Notes: a model not told the origin generated them from the sequence alone. 64,000 nt of DNA from Beijerinckia sp. 28-YEA-48 (GCF_900104955.1 NZ_FNSI01000001.1:3754001-3818000); one strand, 5' to 3'; numbered from the stretch's first letter, positions 54,130 through 62,857 are shown. Program-made: numbers and translations.

Positions 54130-54786
54130 TCACAAATGTTCGATGACAATGCCATTGATGCGATCGGCGACATCCTCGAACCGATCGACCACCTTCTCCA
54201 GATGTCCGTAGATCTCGCTGCCGACGATATAGGCCATGGGGCTGACATTGCCGTGCACCCTGAACAGGCCCTTGAGACCGATGTCATGCAATTCGTCGGA
54301 CTGTTCTTCGAGCTGGGTTATGCGCGAAGCGATGACGGCGAGTTTGGCCGCATCCTGGCGCATGGTTCGCAGCCGATTGACCGCCTCGATCGTCAGTTTC
54401 GCCGAATCAACGATCAGGTCACCCAACTGCCGCATTTCCGGCTCGAACGTGGTCACCTCGAACAGTGAGATCGCCTTGACCGTCTGGCGCATCTGATCGA
54501 CGGCGTCATCCATCGAGGTGATCAGCTCGCGGATGTCGCTGCGATCAAACGGCGTGATGAAGGACCGGCGCACAGCGAGCAGCACGTCGCGCGAGACGCC
54601 GTCGGCCTGGTCCTCAAGTTCGTTAACCCGGGCGCTGTTGGCAGCGATCGCCGCGCCGCCCTCCAGCAAAGCGCGCAAAGCCTCCGCGGCCTTGGCGCTA
54701 ATCTGCGCGTGTTGATCGAAATAATCGAAAAAACGTTCCTCTTTTGGCATCAGAGCCTGAAACCAGCCGAGCATGCGCGCCCCCAA
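54130..54786 (-). CDS. DUF47 family (PhoU-like) protein, Pit accessory
   Basis: A 218-residue all-helical protein of the DUF47/PhoU-like family, with the metal-cluster acidic motifs ELEDQADGVSRDVL (about 54-67) and LEEQSDELHD (about 157-166). Such proteins are nearly always encoded with Pit transporters and are needed for their control. It is the first gene of the operon DUF47-pit-Nudix. About 190 bases separate it from the divergent hydrolase; I see no clear Pho box there. Confidence 0.93.
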   Translation of the reverse strand: MGARMLGWFQALMPKEERFFDYFDQHAQISAKAAEALRALLEGGAAIAANSARVNELEDQADGVSRDVLLAVRRSFITPFDRSDIRELITSMDDAVDQMRQTVKAISLFEVTTFEPEMRQLGDLIVDSAKLTIEAVNRLRTMRQDAAKLAVIASRITQLEEQSDELHDIGLKGLFRVHGNVSPMAYIVGSEIYGHLEKVVDRFEDVADRINGIVIEHL

Positions 54787-54976
54787 AACAACGTTGAACC
54801 AATGCCGAATCGATATTTGTGACGGTTTTGTATCAACCGCAGGAGCGGGCTTTTACCAAGGGCCGGGCCGCCGGGAAACCAGCGTGGGGCGCCGAAGCTG
54901 CGGTGGCGGTGGACATCTCTGTCGCCCTACGCCAAGAGAACGGCGAAAAAGCACGAGATGGAGGATTACGGCGCTC

Positions 54977-55840
54977 ATGCAAGCTCAGACTCGCCAAGCC
55001 CAGACTGGTAAAGCCCAGACTGGTAAAGCCCAGACTGGTAAAGCCCAGACCCGCGACAACCACGCCATTGCCTACGACCTCGTTGGCGCCCCCTCGGCAC
55101 CGCATCGTTTCGCGCTCACCCATTCCCTGGCGCTCGATCGCAACTTCTGGACCCCGGTGGTCGAGCAACTGAGCCAGGCGCTGGGCCAAGACGCCGCGAT
55201 CCTGACCTGGGATTGTCGCGGCCACGGCCAGTCGGACAAGCCCCGCCAGGCCTATTCGGTGGAGCAATTCGCCGATGACCTCGCCGACCTGTTCGACCAT
55301 GTGGGCTGGTCCGATGCCATCGTCGCCGGAGCCTCCATGGGCGGCTGCATCAGCCTCGCCTTCGCCGGCCAATATCCGGCACGCACGAGGGGGTTGGGCC
55401 TGTTCGACACCACCGCCTGGTATGGCCCCGATGCCCCGGCGCAATGGGCGGATCGGGCCGGAAAAGCCCTGTCGGAAGGCCTTACCGGGCTTGTCGCGTT
55501 CCAGAAAATCCGTTGGTTCGGCGATGCCTTCCGTGATGACCATGCCGATGTCGTCGACGCCTGCCTCGACGTGTTCCTGCGCAACGATCTCGAAGCCTAT
55601 GCGGCGAGCTGCCGGATGCTCGGCGCGGCCGACCTGCGCGCCCATCTGCCGGCGATCCGCGTGCCGACGCGGGTGCTTGTCGGCGCGGAAGATTTGGCAA
55701 CCCCCATCGCCATGGCGGAGGTCCTGCACAACGGCATCGTCGGCTCGACGCTGACGATCGTGCCGGACGCACGCCACCTCAGCCCGCTGGAAGTGCCCGA
55801 TCTGATTGCCCGTGAATTGCAGGCGCTGGCCAAAGCCTGA
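54977..55840 (+). CDS. Alpha/beta hydrolase with repeated N-terminal tail
   Basis: A 287-residue alpha/beta hydrolase like 3-oxoadipate enol-lactonase. Residues 2-25 form a tail of five-residue AQTGK-type repeats. The fold starts at about 28: HSLALDRNFW, LTWDCRGHGQSDKP, nucleophile elbow GASMGGC (Ser near 119), acid in VLVGAEDLATP and His in PDARHLSPLEVP, a complete triad. GGAGG lies about 12 bases before ATG 54977. No beta-ketoadipate genes adjoin, so the reaction is open. It is convergent with the sulfatase-fold gene (6-base gap). Confidence 0.85.
   Translation: MQAQTRQAQTGKAQTGKAQTGKAQTRDNHAIAYDLVGAPSAPHRFALTHSLALDRNFWTPVVEQLSQALGQDAAILTWDCRGHGQSDKPRQAYSVEQFADDLADLFDHVGWSDAIVAGASMGGCISLAFAGQYPARTRGLGLFDTTAWYGPDAPAQWADRAGKALSEGLTGLVAFQKIRWFGDAFRDDHADVVDACLDVFLRNDLEAYAASCRMLGAADLRAHLPAIRVPTRVLVGAEDLATPIAMAEVLHNGIVGSTLTIVPDARHLSPLEVPDLIARELQALAKA
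54986..55045 (+). repeat. Tandem 15 bp repeat inside a coding region
   Basis: Three exact copies of CAGACTGGTAAAGCC (55001-55045) and one diverged copy, CAGACTCGCCAAGCC (54986-55000), encode QTRQA and QTGKA x3. The identical units point to recent slippage and possible length variation between strains. Confidence 0.95.
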
Positions 55841-55846
55841 TTTAGT

Positions 55847-57649
55847 TTAGGGCTGAACGATCCAGCCCGAGTCGATCAGGAAGCGCTGATAGGCGAGGAC
55901 GGCGCCGCGATCGGCGCAACTGACGTAAAGGCCGTTGCAGCGGTCGATCAGCCACAGGCGCCGCTGCAACACAGAATCGAGCGGCAGGCCGGCAGCGGCC
56001 ACCGTCAAAGCCGCCAGGTGCGGAATCTCGAGGATCGGCACATTGGGCAGTGCCGTCTTCGGCGTGAAATTCAGCCCGTCCACCGCGTAATAAGTGTCGA
56101 AAGCGCGGGATGCGGGATCGAGCTGCCAGGCAATGCCTTTGTCGGCGATCTCGATGGCATTGGAGAGCGGCAGACGCGCCAGCGCCGGCTGGTGGTCGCC
56201 GTAGTTCACGAACAGGAAGGGCTGGCCGGGAAAACGCGCGGCGAGCTTGGTGCGGAAGGCGTCGCGATCGCGCTTGGCGAGCACCAGCCGCCACAAATAT
56301 TCGTCGAACTCGGGATCGCCGGTCCAGCGCGTCGTCTCGCCGGGTTTCAACATTTCCGGCGCAAAGCGGAAATTCCATGGGGAATGCGCCGCCATGCTGG
56401 AGGCGACAATAAATTGTGGGCGGCGCGCTTTGCCACTGGAGGCGCTGTCGCGCGCGCCCTGCAACACCTTGATCACCTGGTCGAGATAGAATTCATCGCG
56501 CTGGCGGTCGCTGGGCGCATGATGCACCTGCCGGTCGATGACCTGATCGAAACCGATCGCCTTGTAGAACCGGCCCGAGCCGGCAAAGCCCGCGAGCGAA
56601 GGATAAATGATCGAGGTGTCGTAACCACAGGCCTTCAGATATTGCGGCAGTGCATGGCGCAGCCGCCCCGTCATCAATTGGGTGGCGAAGTTGCGCAGGT
56701 TGCCGAAGGTGTTGGTCGGCAAGCCGGTGAGCACCGAGAAATCCGACAGCCAGGTGCCGCCGCCGAAGGTCTCGACGCGCAGCCGATGGGTCTGGCCATC
56801 GCTTGAGCGGAAGAACGGCGCCAGTTCGGCTGGATAGTGCAATTGCGGATAGACGCCTTCGGGCATCGCCGATTCATTGAGGAAGAGCACGATGTCGGGC
56901 GCGTTGGCGGCTGCCTCGCAGGTGATCGCCGAGGACTTTGTCGGCGACAAAGTGGCGTGGGCGCTGATTTCAAAAAAGCCCTTGGCCTGCACCAGCGCCG
57001 GCATATCGGCGAGCGAGCCGATGAAAGCCGAAAAGATATAGCGGCCTTCGTCGAAGAAGGTCGGCTTGCGCGCCGCAAGGCTCCACGTGCTGGCCAGGAG
57101 AACCGCGCAGGCAGTAAGGCCCGCGAGCGGGCGCACCAGAACGGGGAAGCGGCGCGGCGTTTCCAGACGATAGCTGGCATAGAGCAAGGCCAGAGCAATC
57201 GCCAAGGCGCCGCCACACAGCAGAACCGTCAACGGATAGGTTTGAATGAAGAAGCCGATCTGCGCGGTGTTGAACAGGTAGAACACCACGTCATAGACGT
57301 GCAGGTTCATCGCCGTGATGTCGAACTTGAAGAGCGACGCCGCGTAGACCGGGACGAAGAGAAAGATGGCGACGATCAAAGCGAAACCCGGCCGACGCGT
57401 CATCACCGTGAACAAGGCCGCGAGGGCGATGAAGAATCCGGCGACAAGCGCAAAGATCGTTCGGTCCGGTTCCGTAAAGTCGATGAAGGCGCACCAAGCC
57501 AGCGCCAAGGCCGCGACGAATGTCCAACCAAGCGGCTCCGACGTCCCGTGATTCCGCGCGGCCCCACGAGCGGAACCGGATAGGCGCGCGGCACTGGGGA
57601 CTGGCACCATGAGGACAGACGCGTGTTTTTGTTCGTTTATCCGCCACAT
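55847..57649 (-). CDS. Membrane sulfatase-fold enzyme, LTA synthase/MdoB-like
   Basis: A 600-residue inner-membrane protein: about five hydrophobic segments (residues 40-215) and a periplasmic alkaline-phosphatase-superfamily domain (about 255-600). The metal/nucleophile positions appear as DIVLFLNESAMP (Glu), ETFGGGTWLSDFSVLTG (Thr nucleophile in GGGTW) and FVNYGDHQPAL (Asp-His). Relatives transfer phosphoglycerol or phosphoethanolamine to glycans or lipids (MdoB, LtaS, EptA). Two cysteines in the tail (DRCNGLYVSCAD) may pair. Starts ATG 57649 or 57610. Alone, with no glucan-synthesis gene beside it. Confidence 0.85.
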   Translation of the reverse strand: MWRINEQKHASVLMVPVPSAARLSGSARGAARNHGTSEPLGWTFVAALALAWCAFIDFTEPDRTIFALVAGFFIALAALFTVMTRRPGFALIVAIFLFVPVYAASLFKFDITAMNLHVYDVVFYLFNTAQIGFFIQTYPLTVLLCGGALAIALALLYASYRLETPRRFPVLVRPLAGLTACAVLLASTWSLAARKPTFFDEGRYIFSAFIGSLADMPALVQAKGFFEISAHATLSPTKSSAITCEAAANAPDIVLFLNESAMPEGVYPQLHYPAELAPFFRSSDGQTHRLRVETFGGGTWLSDFSVLTGLPTNTFGNLRNFATQLMTGRLRHALPQYLKACGYDTSIIYPSLAGFAGSGRFYKAIGFDQVIDRQVHHAPSDRQRDEFYLDQVIKVLQGARDSASSGKARRPQFIVASSMAAHSPWNFRFAPEMLKPGETTRWTGDPEFDEYLWRLVLAKRDRDAFRTKLAARFPGQPFLFVNYGDHQPALARLPLSNAIEIADKGIAWQLDPASRAFDTYYAVDGLNFTPKTALPNVPILEIPHLAALTVAAAGLPLDSVLQRRLWLIDRCNGLYVSCADRGAVLAYQRFLIDSGWIVQP

Positions 57650-57850
57650 GACGGATTTGTGAAAATCTATCTAGGATGTGTGCATAAATACGTAAAGCGC
57701 CATGTGAGTCAGATCGTCGGAATGCTGCTTTGCAATATCTCCCGCTGTTCACCAGATTGACGCATTGTAGCGTCAGAAACCGCGCGGCTGGCTTTGCGAA
57801 CCACGAAGGCAGCTATATCTGTGCCTGCGGCGCAGTCATCGTGCTTCCCC
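57650..57850. other. Intergenic region between divergent genes, left part
   Basis: About 200 bases without a gene. AT-richer than its surroundings near 57655-57700, as expected for the sulfatase gene promoter, but no pair of hexamers is convincing. The right part of this 336-base gap is the dispersed hairpin-promoter element. Confidence 0.5.
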
Positions 57851-57853
57851 AAA

Positions 57854-57886
57854 GCAAATTGCGTTTCGATAGAAACGCAATTTTGC
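57854..57886 (+). terminator. Hairpin of the dispersed element
   Basis: AATTGCGTTTC-GATA-GAAACGCAATT, extended by GCA and TTGC, an 11 bp perfect core. No same-strand gene lies just upstream to be terminated, so here it may act only as part of the element or as an insulator. Confidence 0.6.
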
Positions 57887-57920
57887 CTTGGATCTTTGTT
57901 TCGACGCGTCTTTGTGGCGC

Positions 57921-57950
57921 TTGACTAAGTCAAACTGCAAAACGCTATCC
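57921..57950 (+). promoter_or_regulatory. Probable promoter of the GltB-like gene
   Basis: TTGACT (57921-57926), 18-base spacer, CTATCC (57945-57950), 35 bases before ATG 57986. The TTGACTAAGTCAA stretch is also a perfect palindrome around a central base, so it may be an operator as well. Confidence 0.5.
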
Positions 57951-57985
57951 CACGCATAAACCGCAGGAAACGTCCGGAGCTTTCC

Positions 57986-59413
57986 ATGATCATTCTGCTG
58001 ATTGTCGTCGCCGCCCTGATCCTGGGCATTTTCATTCATGACATCCGGCAGACCAACCACGCCATCCTGCGCAATTTCCCCGTCCTTGGCCATTTCCGCT
58101 ATTTCGCCGAGACCTGGGGCGAATATATGCGGCAGTATCAATATCTGCCCGATTGGAGCGAGCGCCCGTTCAACCGGCTCGAGCGCTCTTGGATCTACCG
58201 CTCCGCCAAAGGCGTTCCCAATCTGATCAGCTTTGGCAGTTCGGCAACACCGAGCTTCGCCTTCCGCAACGCCGCCTTCCCGGTGCTGGAAGAAGATCGC
58301 CACGGCTTTCCCGGCAAGATGATCGGCATCGCCGAAGGCCCCGGCTCCAGCGCCCAGCCTTATTTCGCCAAGAGCTTTTTCAACTTGAGCGGCATGAGTT
58401 TCGGCGCCCTCAGTCCCGCAGCGGTGACCGCCTTGTCAAAAGGCACACAGATGGCCGGCATCTGGATGGCAACCGGCGAAGGCGGCTTGTCGCCTTATCA
58501 TCTGGTCGGCGGCGGCGATGTGGTGATGCAGATCGGCACCGCCAAATATGGCGTGCGCGACGCCGGCGGCAATCTGTCCGACGACCGGCTGCGCGCCATC
58601 GCGGCCCATGAAAACGTCCGCATGTTCGAGGTGAAGTTGGCGCAAGGCGCCAAGCCCGGCAAAGGCGGCATCCTGCCCGGCATCAAGGTGACCAAAGAAA
58701 TCGCTGAAATCCGCGGCATCCCGATGGGCGAGGATTCGATCAGCCCCAACCGTCACCGCGACATCGCCAACGTGCGCGAGCTTGGCCTTTTCGTCCAGCG
58801 CGTGCGCGAGGTTACGGGCCGGCCGGTTGGCGTGAAATTCGTTGTCGGCGACACGATGGCGCTCGACGAATGGTTCGAGGATTGCCTGCGTCATCCTGAA
58901 GGCTGCCCCGACTATATTCATGTCGACGGCGGCGAAGGCGGCACCGGCGCGGCGCCAGCGGCGCTGATCGAACATGTCGGCATGCCGATCACGCTAGCGC
59001 TGCCAGCCGTGATCGAATCGCGCGACCGGCATGGGCTGCGCGACCGCATTCGCGTCATCGCCGCCGGCAAGTTGGTGACGCCCGACAAGGTCGCCTGGGC
59101 CTTGTGCATCGGCGCCGACTTCGTCGTCAGCGCCCGCGGTTTCATGTTTTCGATCGGCTGCATTCAGGCGATGAAATGCGGTTCGGGCCACTGCCCGACC
59201 GGCGTGACTTCGTCCGTCCCGCGCCTGACCGCCGGCCTCGACCCGGCCGACAAGGCGGTGCGGGCCTCCAATTACGCCAAGCGCATGATCGAGGAAGTCG
59301 AAATCATCGCCCACAGCTGCGGCCTTGCCGGCCCGCAGGATTTCGCGCCCCACCACGTTACCGAGGTCGAGCGCGGCGTCGCCGGCTTCCGCAATACCGG
59401 CGCCGCCGAATAG
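57986..59413 (+). CDS. FMN-binding glutamate synthase family protein (GltB-like, stand-alone)
   Basis: A 475-residue protein consisting of the glutamate-synthase central/FMN domain alone. An N-terminal hydrophobic segment (IILLIVVAALILGIFIHDI, 2-20) likely anchors it to the membrane. The (beta/alpha)8 domain has GMSFGALSPAAVTALSKG (136-153), GEGGLSPYH, VDGGEGGTGAAPAALIEHVG and the 3Fe-4S cysteines C392, C398 and C403 in GCIQAMKCGSGHCPTG. There is no glutaminase domain and no GltD partner nearby, so it is not a complete GOGAT; related archaeal-type and membrane forms have unknown or methylamine-glutamate roles. Confidence 0.9.
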   Translation: MIILLIVVAALILGIFIHDIRQTNHAILRNFPVLGHFRYFAETWGEYMRQYQYLPDWSERPFNRLERSWIYRSAKGVPNLISFGSSATPSFAFRNAAFPVLEEDRHGFPGKMIGIAEGPGSSAQPYFAKSFFNLSGMSFGALSPAAVTALSKGTQMAGIWMATGEGGLSPYHLVGGGDVVMQIGTAKYGVRDAGGNLSDDRLRAIAAHENVRMFEVKLAQGAKPGKGGILPGIKVTKEIAEIRGIPMGEDSISPNRHRDIANVRELGLFVQRVREVTGRPVGVKFVVGDTMALDEWFEDCLRHPEGCPDYIHVDGGEGGTGAAPAALIEHVGMPITLALPAVIESRDRHGLRDRIRVIAAGKLVTPDKVAWALCIGADFVVSARGFMFSIGCIQAMKCGSGHCPTGVTSSVPRLTAGLDPADKAVRASNYAKRMIEEVEIIAHSCGLAGPQDFAPHHVTEVERGVAGFRNTGAAE

Positions 59414-59577
59414 GGAACCAGGCATCACGTCAAGATATCGCGTCACGGCACTGCCCCGAGGAGGGCGGGCGCCTGGCGGGTGCCCAAAGTTGACGCCGGG
59501 CGCGTCCGGACGCCATAAGCAGCGATCCGGCCGGCAATCCACGATCCCTGGTGCTGGCGTTACAAGAGCCCGATTCC

Positions 59578-60192
59578 ATGACCATTCGCCTGCACAAGGG
59601 CGACCTGCCCGCCAACACCACGTTTGGCGATGCCGTCGCGATCGATACCGAAACGCTGGGCCTGCGCCCCCACCGCGACCGGCTGTGCGTGGTGCAATTG
59701 TCGCGCGGCGATGGCACCGCCGATGTGGTGCAGATCGAGAAGGGCCAGACCCGGGCCCCCAATCTGGAAAAGCTGTTCGCCGACCCGAAGGTAACGAAGA
59801 TCTTCCACTTCGCCCGTTTCGATATTGCGGCGCTTTACAATGCCTTCGGCGTGATGCCGGCGCCTGTTTACTGCACCAAGATCGGCTCCAAACTGGCACG
59901 GACCTATACCGACCGGCACGGCCTGAAAGACCTGGTGCGGGAGCTCGTCGCCGTCGATCTGTCGAAACAGCAGCAATCCTCGGACTGGGGCGCCGACAAG
60001 CTGACCGAAGCGCAGCTCGCCTATGCCGCGTCCGACGTGCTGCACCTGCACGAATTGCGCCGCAAGCTCGATGCCATGCTGGCGCGCGAGGGCCGCGCCG
60101 AGATCGCCGCCGAATGCTTCAGCTTCCTGCCCGCCCGCGCCCGTCTCGACCTGATGGGCTGGCCGGACAGCGACATCTTTTCGCACGAATAG
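59578..60192 (+). CDS. Ribonuclease D-type 3'-5' exonuclease (DEDDy)
   Basis: A 204-residue exonuclease consisting of the DEDD domain alone, without the HRDC domains of E. coli RNase D. Exo I is VAIDTETLG, Exo II FHFARFDIAALYNAFG, Exo III YAASDVLHLHELR with the Tyr of the DEDDy class. It would trim 3' ends of structured RNAs or tRNA precursors. ATG 59578 gives the conventional start; an upstream in-frame TTG/GTG region lacks a ribosome site. It lies 115 bases before lptC, on the same strand, the usual Rhizobiales neighbour order (rnd-lptC-lptA-lptB-rpoN). Confidence 0.9.
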   Translation: MTIRLHKGDLPANTTFGDAVAIDTETLGLRPHRDRLCVVQLSRGDGTADVVQIEKGQTRAPNLEKLFADPKVTKIFHFARFDIAALYNAFGVMPAPVYCTKIGSKLARTYTDRHGLKDLVRELVAVDLSKQQQSSDWGADKLTEAQLAYAASDVLHLHELRRKLDAMLAREGRAEIAAECFSFLPARARLDLMGWPDSDIFSHE

Positions 60193-60306
60193 GGCCAGCT
60201 CAAATGGCGGACGCGCGAAAGCAGCCGCCATTTAGCCTCAACTTTGCCATTGGCAGCCGCCAAGAGTAATGTCGGGCTGATAGCCGAACGGGGCGCGCAC
60301 ACCAGT

Positions 60307-61017
60307 ATGACCGGTACAATGACCCAAGTGAACGACAGCACGCTGCTTCGTCCGCAGGTCGACCGCGCGCGGGCTTTCGCCAAAGCCGATCGCCACTCGC
60401 GGCAGGTGCGGCGGCTGCGGCGCCTGATCATTATCGGCTCCAGCATCGCCATCACCGGCTTTCTCGCCGCCTTGATCTTCAATCCGTTCCGCGATCTGCC
60501 CGGCAATGTTTCGATCGGCCAGGCGACCCTCAACGGCACCAAAGTGACCATGGAGCTGCCGAAGCTCAGCGGCTTCCGCCCCGATGGCCGGCCCTATGAG
60601 GTGCGGGCCAAATCCGGCGTCCAAGACGTGCGCACGCCGAAGGTCATCGAACTCAACGAGATCGAGGCGCGCATCCGCACCGCCGACGATACCAATGTCA
60701 ACATCAGCGCGCCGCGCGGCGTCTATGACAGCGCCGCCGACACGATGGCGCTCGCCTCGGACGCCACCGAGGGCCGCATCCGCATCACGAGCTCTTCGGG
60801 ATATGATATCGTTCTGCGCAGCGCCGACGTGCGCTTCAAGGACAGCACGATGACGTCCGACGAGCCCGTGACAGTGCGCATGAAGAACAATACGGTTTCA
60901 GCCGACAAACTCGAAATCGCCGATAAAGGCTCGGTGGTGATATTTTCCGGCAATGTGAAGTCAACGATCGTGCCCGACCTCAGTCTGGAAGCCGATCAAG
61001 TGAAAGGCGAACAATGA
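60307..61017 (+). CDS. lptC: LPS export protein LptC
   Basis: A 236-residue single-span inner-membrane protein. The basic N-terminus (HSRQVRRLRR) precedes the hydrophobic segment LIIIGSSIAITGFLAALIF, then a periplasmic beta-jelly-roll domain with LPKLSGFRPDGRPYEVRAKSGVQDV, the LptC family pattern, ending in DLSLEADQVKGEQ. LptC hands LPS from the LptB2FG motor to LptA. The start is ATG 60307 or 60319; the TTG at 60244 has no support. The stop overlaps the lptA start by 4 bases. Confidence 0.93.
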   Translation: MTGTMTQVNDSTLLRPQVDRARAFAKADRHSRQVRRLRRLIIIGSSIAITGFLAALIFNPFRDLPGNVSIGQATLNGTKVTMELPKLSGFRPDGRPYEVRAKSGVQDVRTPKVIELNEIEARIRTADDTNVNISAPRGVYDSAADTMALASDATEGRIRITSSSGYDIVLRSADVRFKDSTMTSDEPVTVRMKNNTVSADKLEIADKGSVVIFSGNVKSTIVPDLSLEADQVKGEQ

Positions 61018-61619
61018 AGGGCGTTGCAATTGGATTCGGGTTGGCCGTGCTGATCGCGAACGCGGCTCTCGCGCAGCGCGCGGGCGCTGTCTTGCCCGGC
61101 GGTAATGCCCGCTCGCCAGTGAATGTCGATGCCGCCAAGCTCGAATATTTCGACAAGGAGCAGAAGGCGGTCTATTCGGGCGGTGTCGTCGCGCGCCAGG
61201 GCGATGCGATCATGCGCTCCACCACCCTCACCGTCATCTTCGACCGCGATGCAGCGGGCGACGGTACCGCGAGCAGTAGCGGAACCGCCACCAGTGGCGG
61301 CAGCGGCAGCACTGGCGCTGGCCCGACCAGCAATCAGGTCAAGCGCATTGAAGCCACCGGCCCGGTCACCGTGATCGAAAAGGAACGGGTTGGAACCGGC
61401 GATCGCGGCGTCTACGAGCGCGCCGAGAACAAGGTCTATCTCATCGGCAATCCGACCTTGAGCGAGTGCGGCAATGTGGTGAAGGGCGATAAGGATTCGC
61501 GGCTGATCTACGATCTGACCAACAGTCGGGCGCAGATCACCGGCCGGGTTTCCAGCACCTTCGTGCCCGGCGGCAGTAATTGCGGCGAAAAGCCGACTGC
61601 TAAACCTGCCCGTCCCTAA
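61014..61619 (+). CDS. lptA: LPS export bridge protein LptA
   Basis: A 201-residue OstA-family periplasmic protein. The signal peptide is MKGVAIGFGLAVLIANAALA. The jelly roll carries PVNVDAAKLEYFDKEQKAVYSGGVVARQGDAIMRS and, after an unusual Gly/Ser/Thr-rich insertion (about residues 79-107), VKRIEATGPVTVIEKERVGTGDRGVYE, the typical LptA repeat. Two cysteines (C152, C190) may form a disulfide. LptA polymerises to bridge LPS across the periplasm. Translationally coupled to lptC. Confidence 0.93.
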   Translation: MKGVAIGFGLAVLIANAALAQRAGAVLPGGNARSPVNVDAAKLEYFDKEQKAVYSGGVVARQGDAIMRSTTLTVIFDRDAAGDGTASSSGTATSGGSGSTGAGPTSNQVKRIEATGPVTVIEKERVGTGDRGVYERAENKVYLIGNPTLSECGNVVKGDKDSRLIYDLTNSRAQITGRVSSTFVPGGSNCGEKPTAKPARP

Positions 61620-61700
61620 CCTGACGGATACTTGTCCCGGATTCGCTTTTTTCGCGGAATCATTTAAAGCCCTGCGGCCTCCTCTCTCAACGCGTTGCCC

Positions 61701-62612
61701 ATGTCGCTGTTCTCCCAACTTTCCCGGCCGGGCCTCGCGGTCGTCCGTTTTGGACGCGGGCTGAACGACCGCGTGCGCGAGCGGGCGGAACAAGCCGGCC
61801 TGATCGAAAAGGTCGAAGACGAGCCAGCGCCGGCGCTCGACGCCCTTGCCAGCCGTGAACTGCCGCCGCCCGAGGTCGCCCATCTCGGCGACGGCTCGCT
61901 CGGCGCCTATAATCTGGGCAAAAGCTACAAGGGCCGCCAAGTGGTCGCCAATGTCAGCTTGAACGTGCGGCGCGGCGAATCAGTCGGCCTGCTCGGTCCC
62001 AACGGCGCCGGCAAGACCACGGTCTTCTATATGATCACCGGCCTGGTGAAGGCCGACAAAGGCTCGATAGAGCTCGACGGCCGCGATGTCACCGGCCTGC
62101 CGATGTATCAGCGGGCGCGGCTCGGGATCGGCTATCTGCCGCAAGAAGCATCGATTTTCCGGGGTCTCTCGGTCGAGGACAATATCCGGGCCGTGCTCGA
62201 AGTGACGATCAAGGATCGCGACGAGCGCGAAGCGGAACTCGATGCCCTGCTCGACGAATTCGATATCAAGAGACTGCGCAAGTCGCCCTCCATCGCCCTT
62301 TCGGGCGGCGAGCGGCGGCGTTGCGAAATCGCCCGGGCCCTGGCCGGGCAGCCAACATTCATGCTGCTCGACGAGCCTTTCGCCGGCATCGACCCGATCG
62401 CCGTGGGCGATATTCAGGCCCTGGTCCGCCATCTGACCCAGCGCGGCATTGGCGTTCTGATCACCGACCACAATGTCCGCGAAACCCTGGGTCTGATCGA
62501 CCGTGCCTATATTATCCACAGTGGCCATGTGCTGACCGAGGGCCTGCCGGAGGAGATCGTCGCCAATCCGGACGTGCGCCGCTACTATCTCGGCCAGGAC
62601 TTCCGTATGTAA
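61701..62612 (+). CDS. lptB: LPS export ABC transporter ATP-binding protein LptB
   Basis: A 303-residue ATPase, about 60 residues longer than E. coli LptB because of an N-terminal extension (LSRPGLAVVRFGRGLNDRVRERAEQAG), common in this order. Walker A GPNGAGKTTVFYM, the Q-loop region YLPQEASIFRGLSVEDN, the signature LSGGERRRCEIARAL and Walker B FMLLDEPFAGIDPIAV are all intact. It drives LPS extraction with LptFG, which are not in the window. ATG 61701 is preferred to TTG 61695. rpoN follows after 245 bases. Confidence 0.95.
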   Translation: MSLFSQLSRPGLAVVRFGRGLNDRVRERAEQAGLIEKVEDEPAPALDALASRELPPPEVAHLGDGSLGAYNLGKSYKGRQVVANVSLNVRRGESVGLLGPNGAGKTTVFYMITGLVKADKGSIELDGRDVTGLPMYQRARLGIGYLPQEASIFRGLSVEDNIRAVLEVTIKDRDEREAELDALLDEFDIKRLRKSPSIALSGGERRRCEIARALAGQPTFMLLDEPFAGIDPIAVGDIQALVRHLTQRGIGVLITDHNVRETLGLIDRAYIIHSGHVLTEGLPEEIVANPDVRRYYLGQDFRM

Positions 62613-62787
62613 GGCATTGCCGGCGCTTCGCGGTGCCTTTGAAATAATAAAATAAAATCAGAATATTAGATATCTTTCTGGGATATCCTGCCACGCCAGT
62701 TTCCGCGCCTCGCGAGACCCCTTCATGGGCTCTTAACCGCCAGCCCGCTTCGCCCGATAAAATCCGCAGCAAGTCTCCCTGACAGGA

Positions 62788-62806
62788 TTCCTTATGCTAT
62801 AAGGAA
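62788..62806 (+). promoter_or_regulatory. rpoN: Inverted repeat upstream of rpoN
   Basis: TTCCTTA-TGCTA-TAAGGAA, 7 bp perfect arms, 51 bases before the rpoN ATG. TATGCTATAA could include a -10 box. Autoregulation of rpoN is known in Rhizobiales, but the sequence is not a GG-N10-GC sigma-54 promoter. The AT-rich stretch at 62640-62680 is the other promoter candidate in this gap. Confidence 0.4.
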
Positions 62807-62857
62807 GCAAGAAACGGGCCGAACTTGTGTACGGCCAAGGTCAGCGTGGGTCGAGTA

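Larger units (their letters stand above)
57851..57950 (+). repeat. Hairpin-plus-promoter dispersed element, copy 2
   Basis: Modules in order: hairpin 57854-57886; T-rich spacer; GACGCGTCTTTGTGGCG (57903-57919); TTGACT-N18-CTATCC containing GTCAAACTGCAAAACGC. This matches the minus strand of 36664-36760 module by module with the same promoter spacing. It ends 35 bases before the GltB-like gene. Confidence 0.8.

Noticed and set aside
54787-54976. Pho box upstream of the DUF47-Pit operon
   Set aside because: The CCGTCAC-like half near 54820 has no second half matching CTGTCAT at the right spacing.
61640-61675. Terminator or promoter between lptA and lptB
   Set aside because: GATTC/GAATC flanks a T run but pairs imperfectly, and the genes are expected to be cotranscribed.
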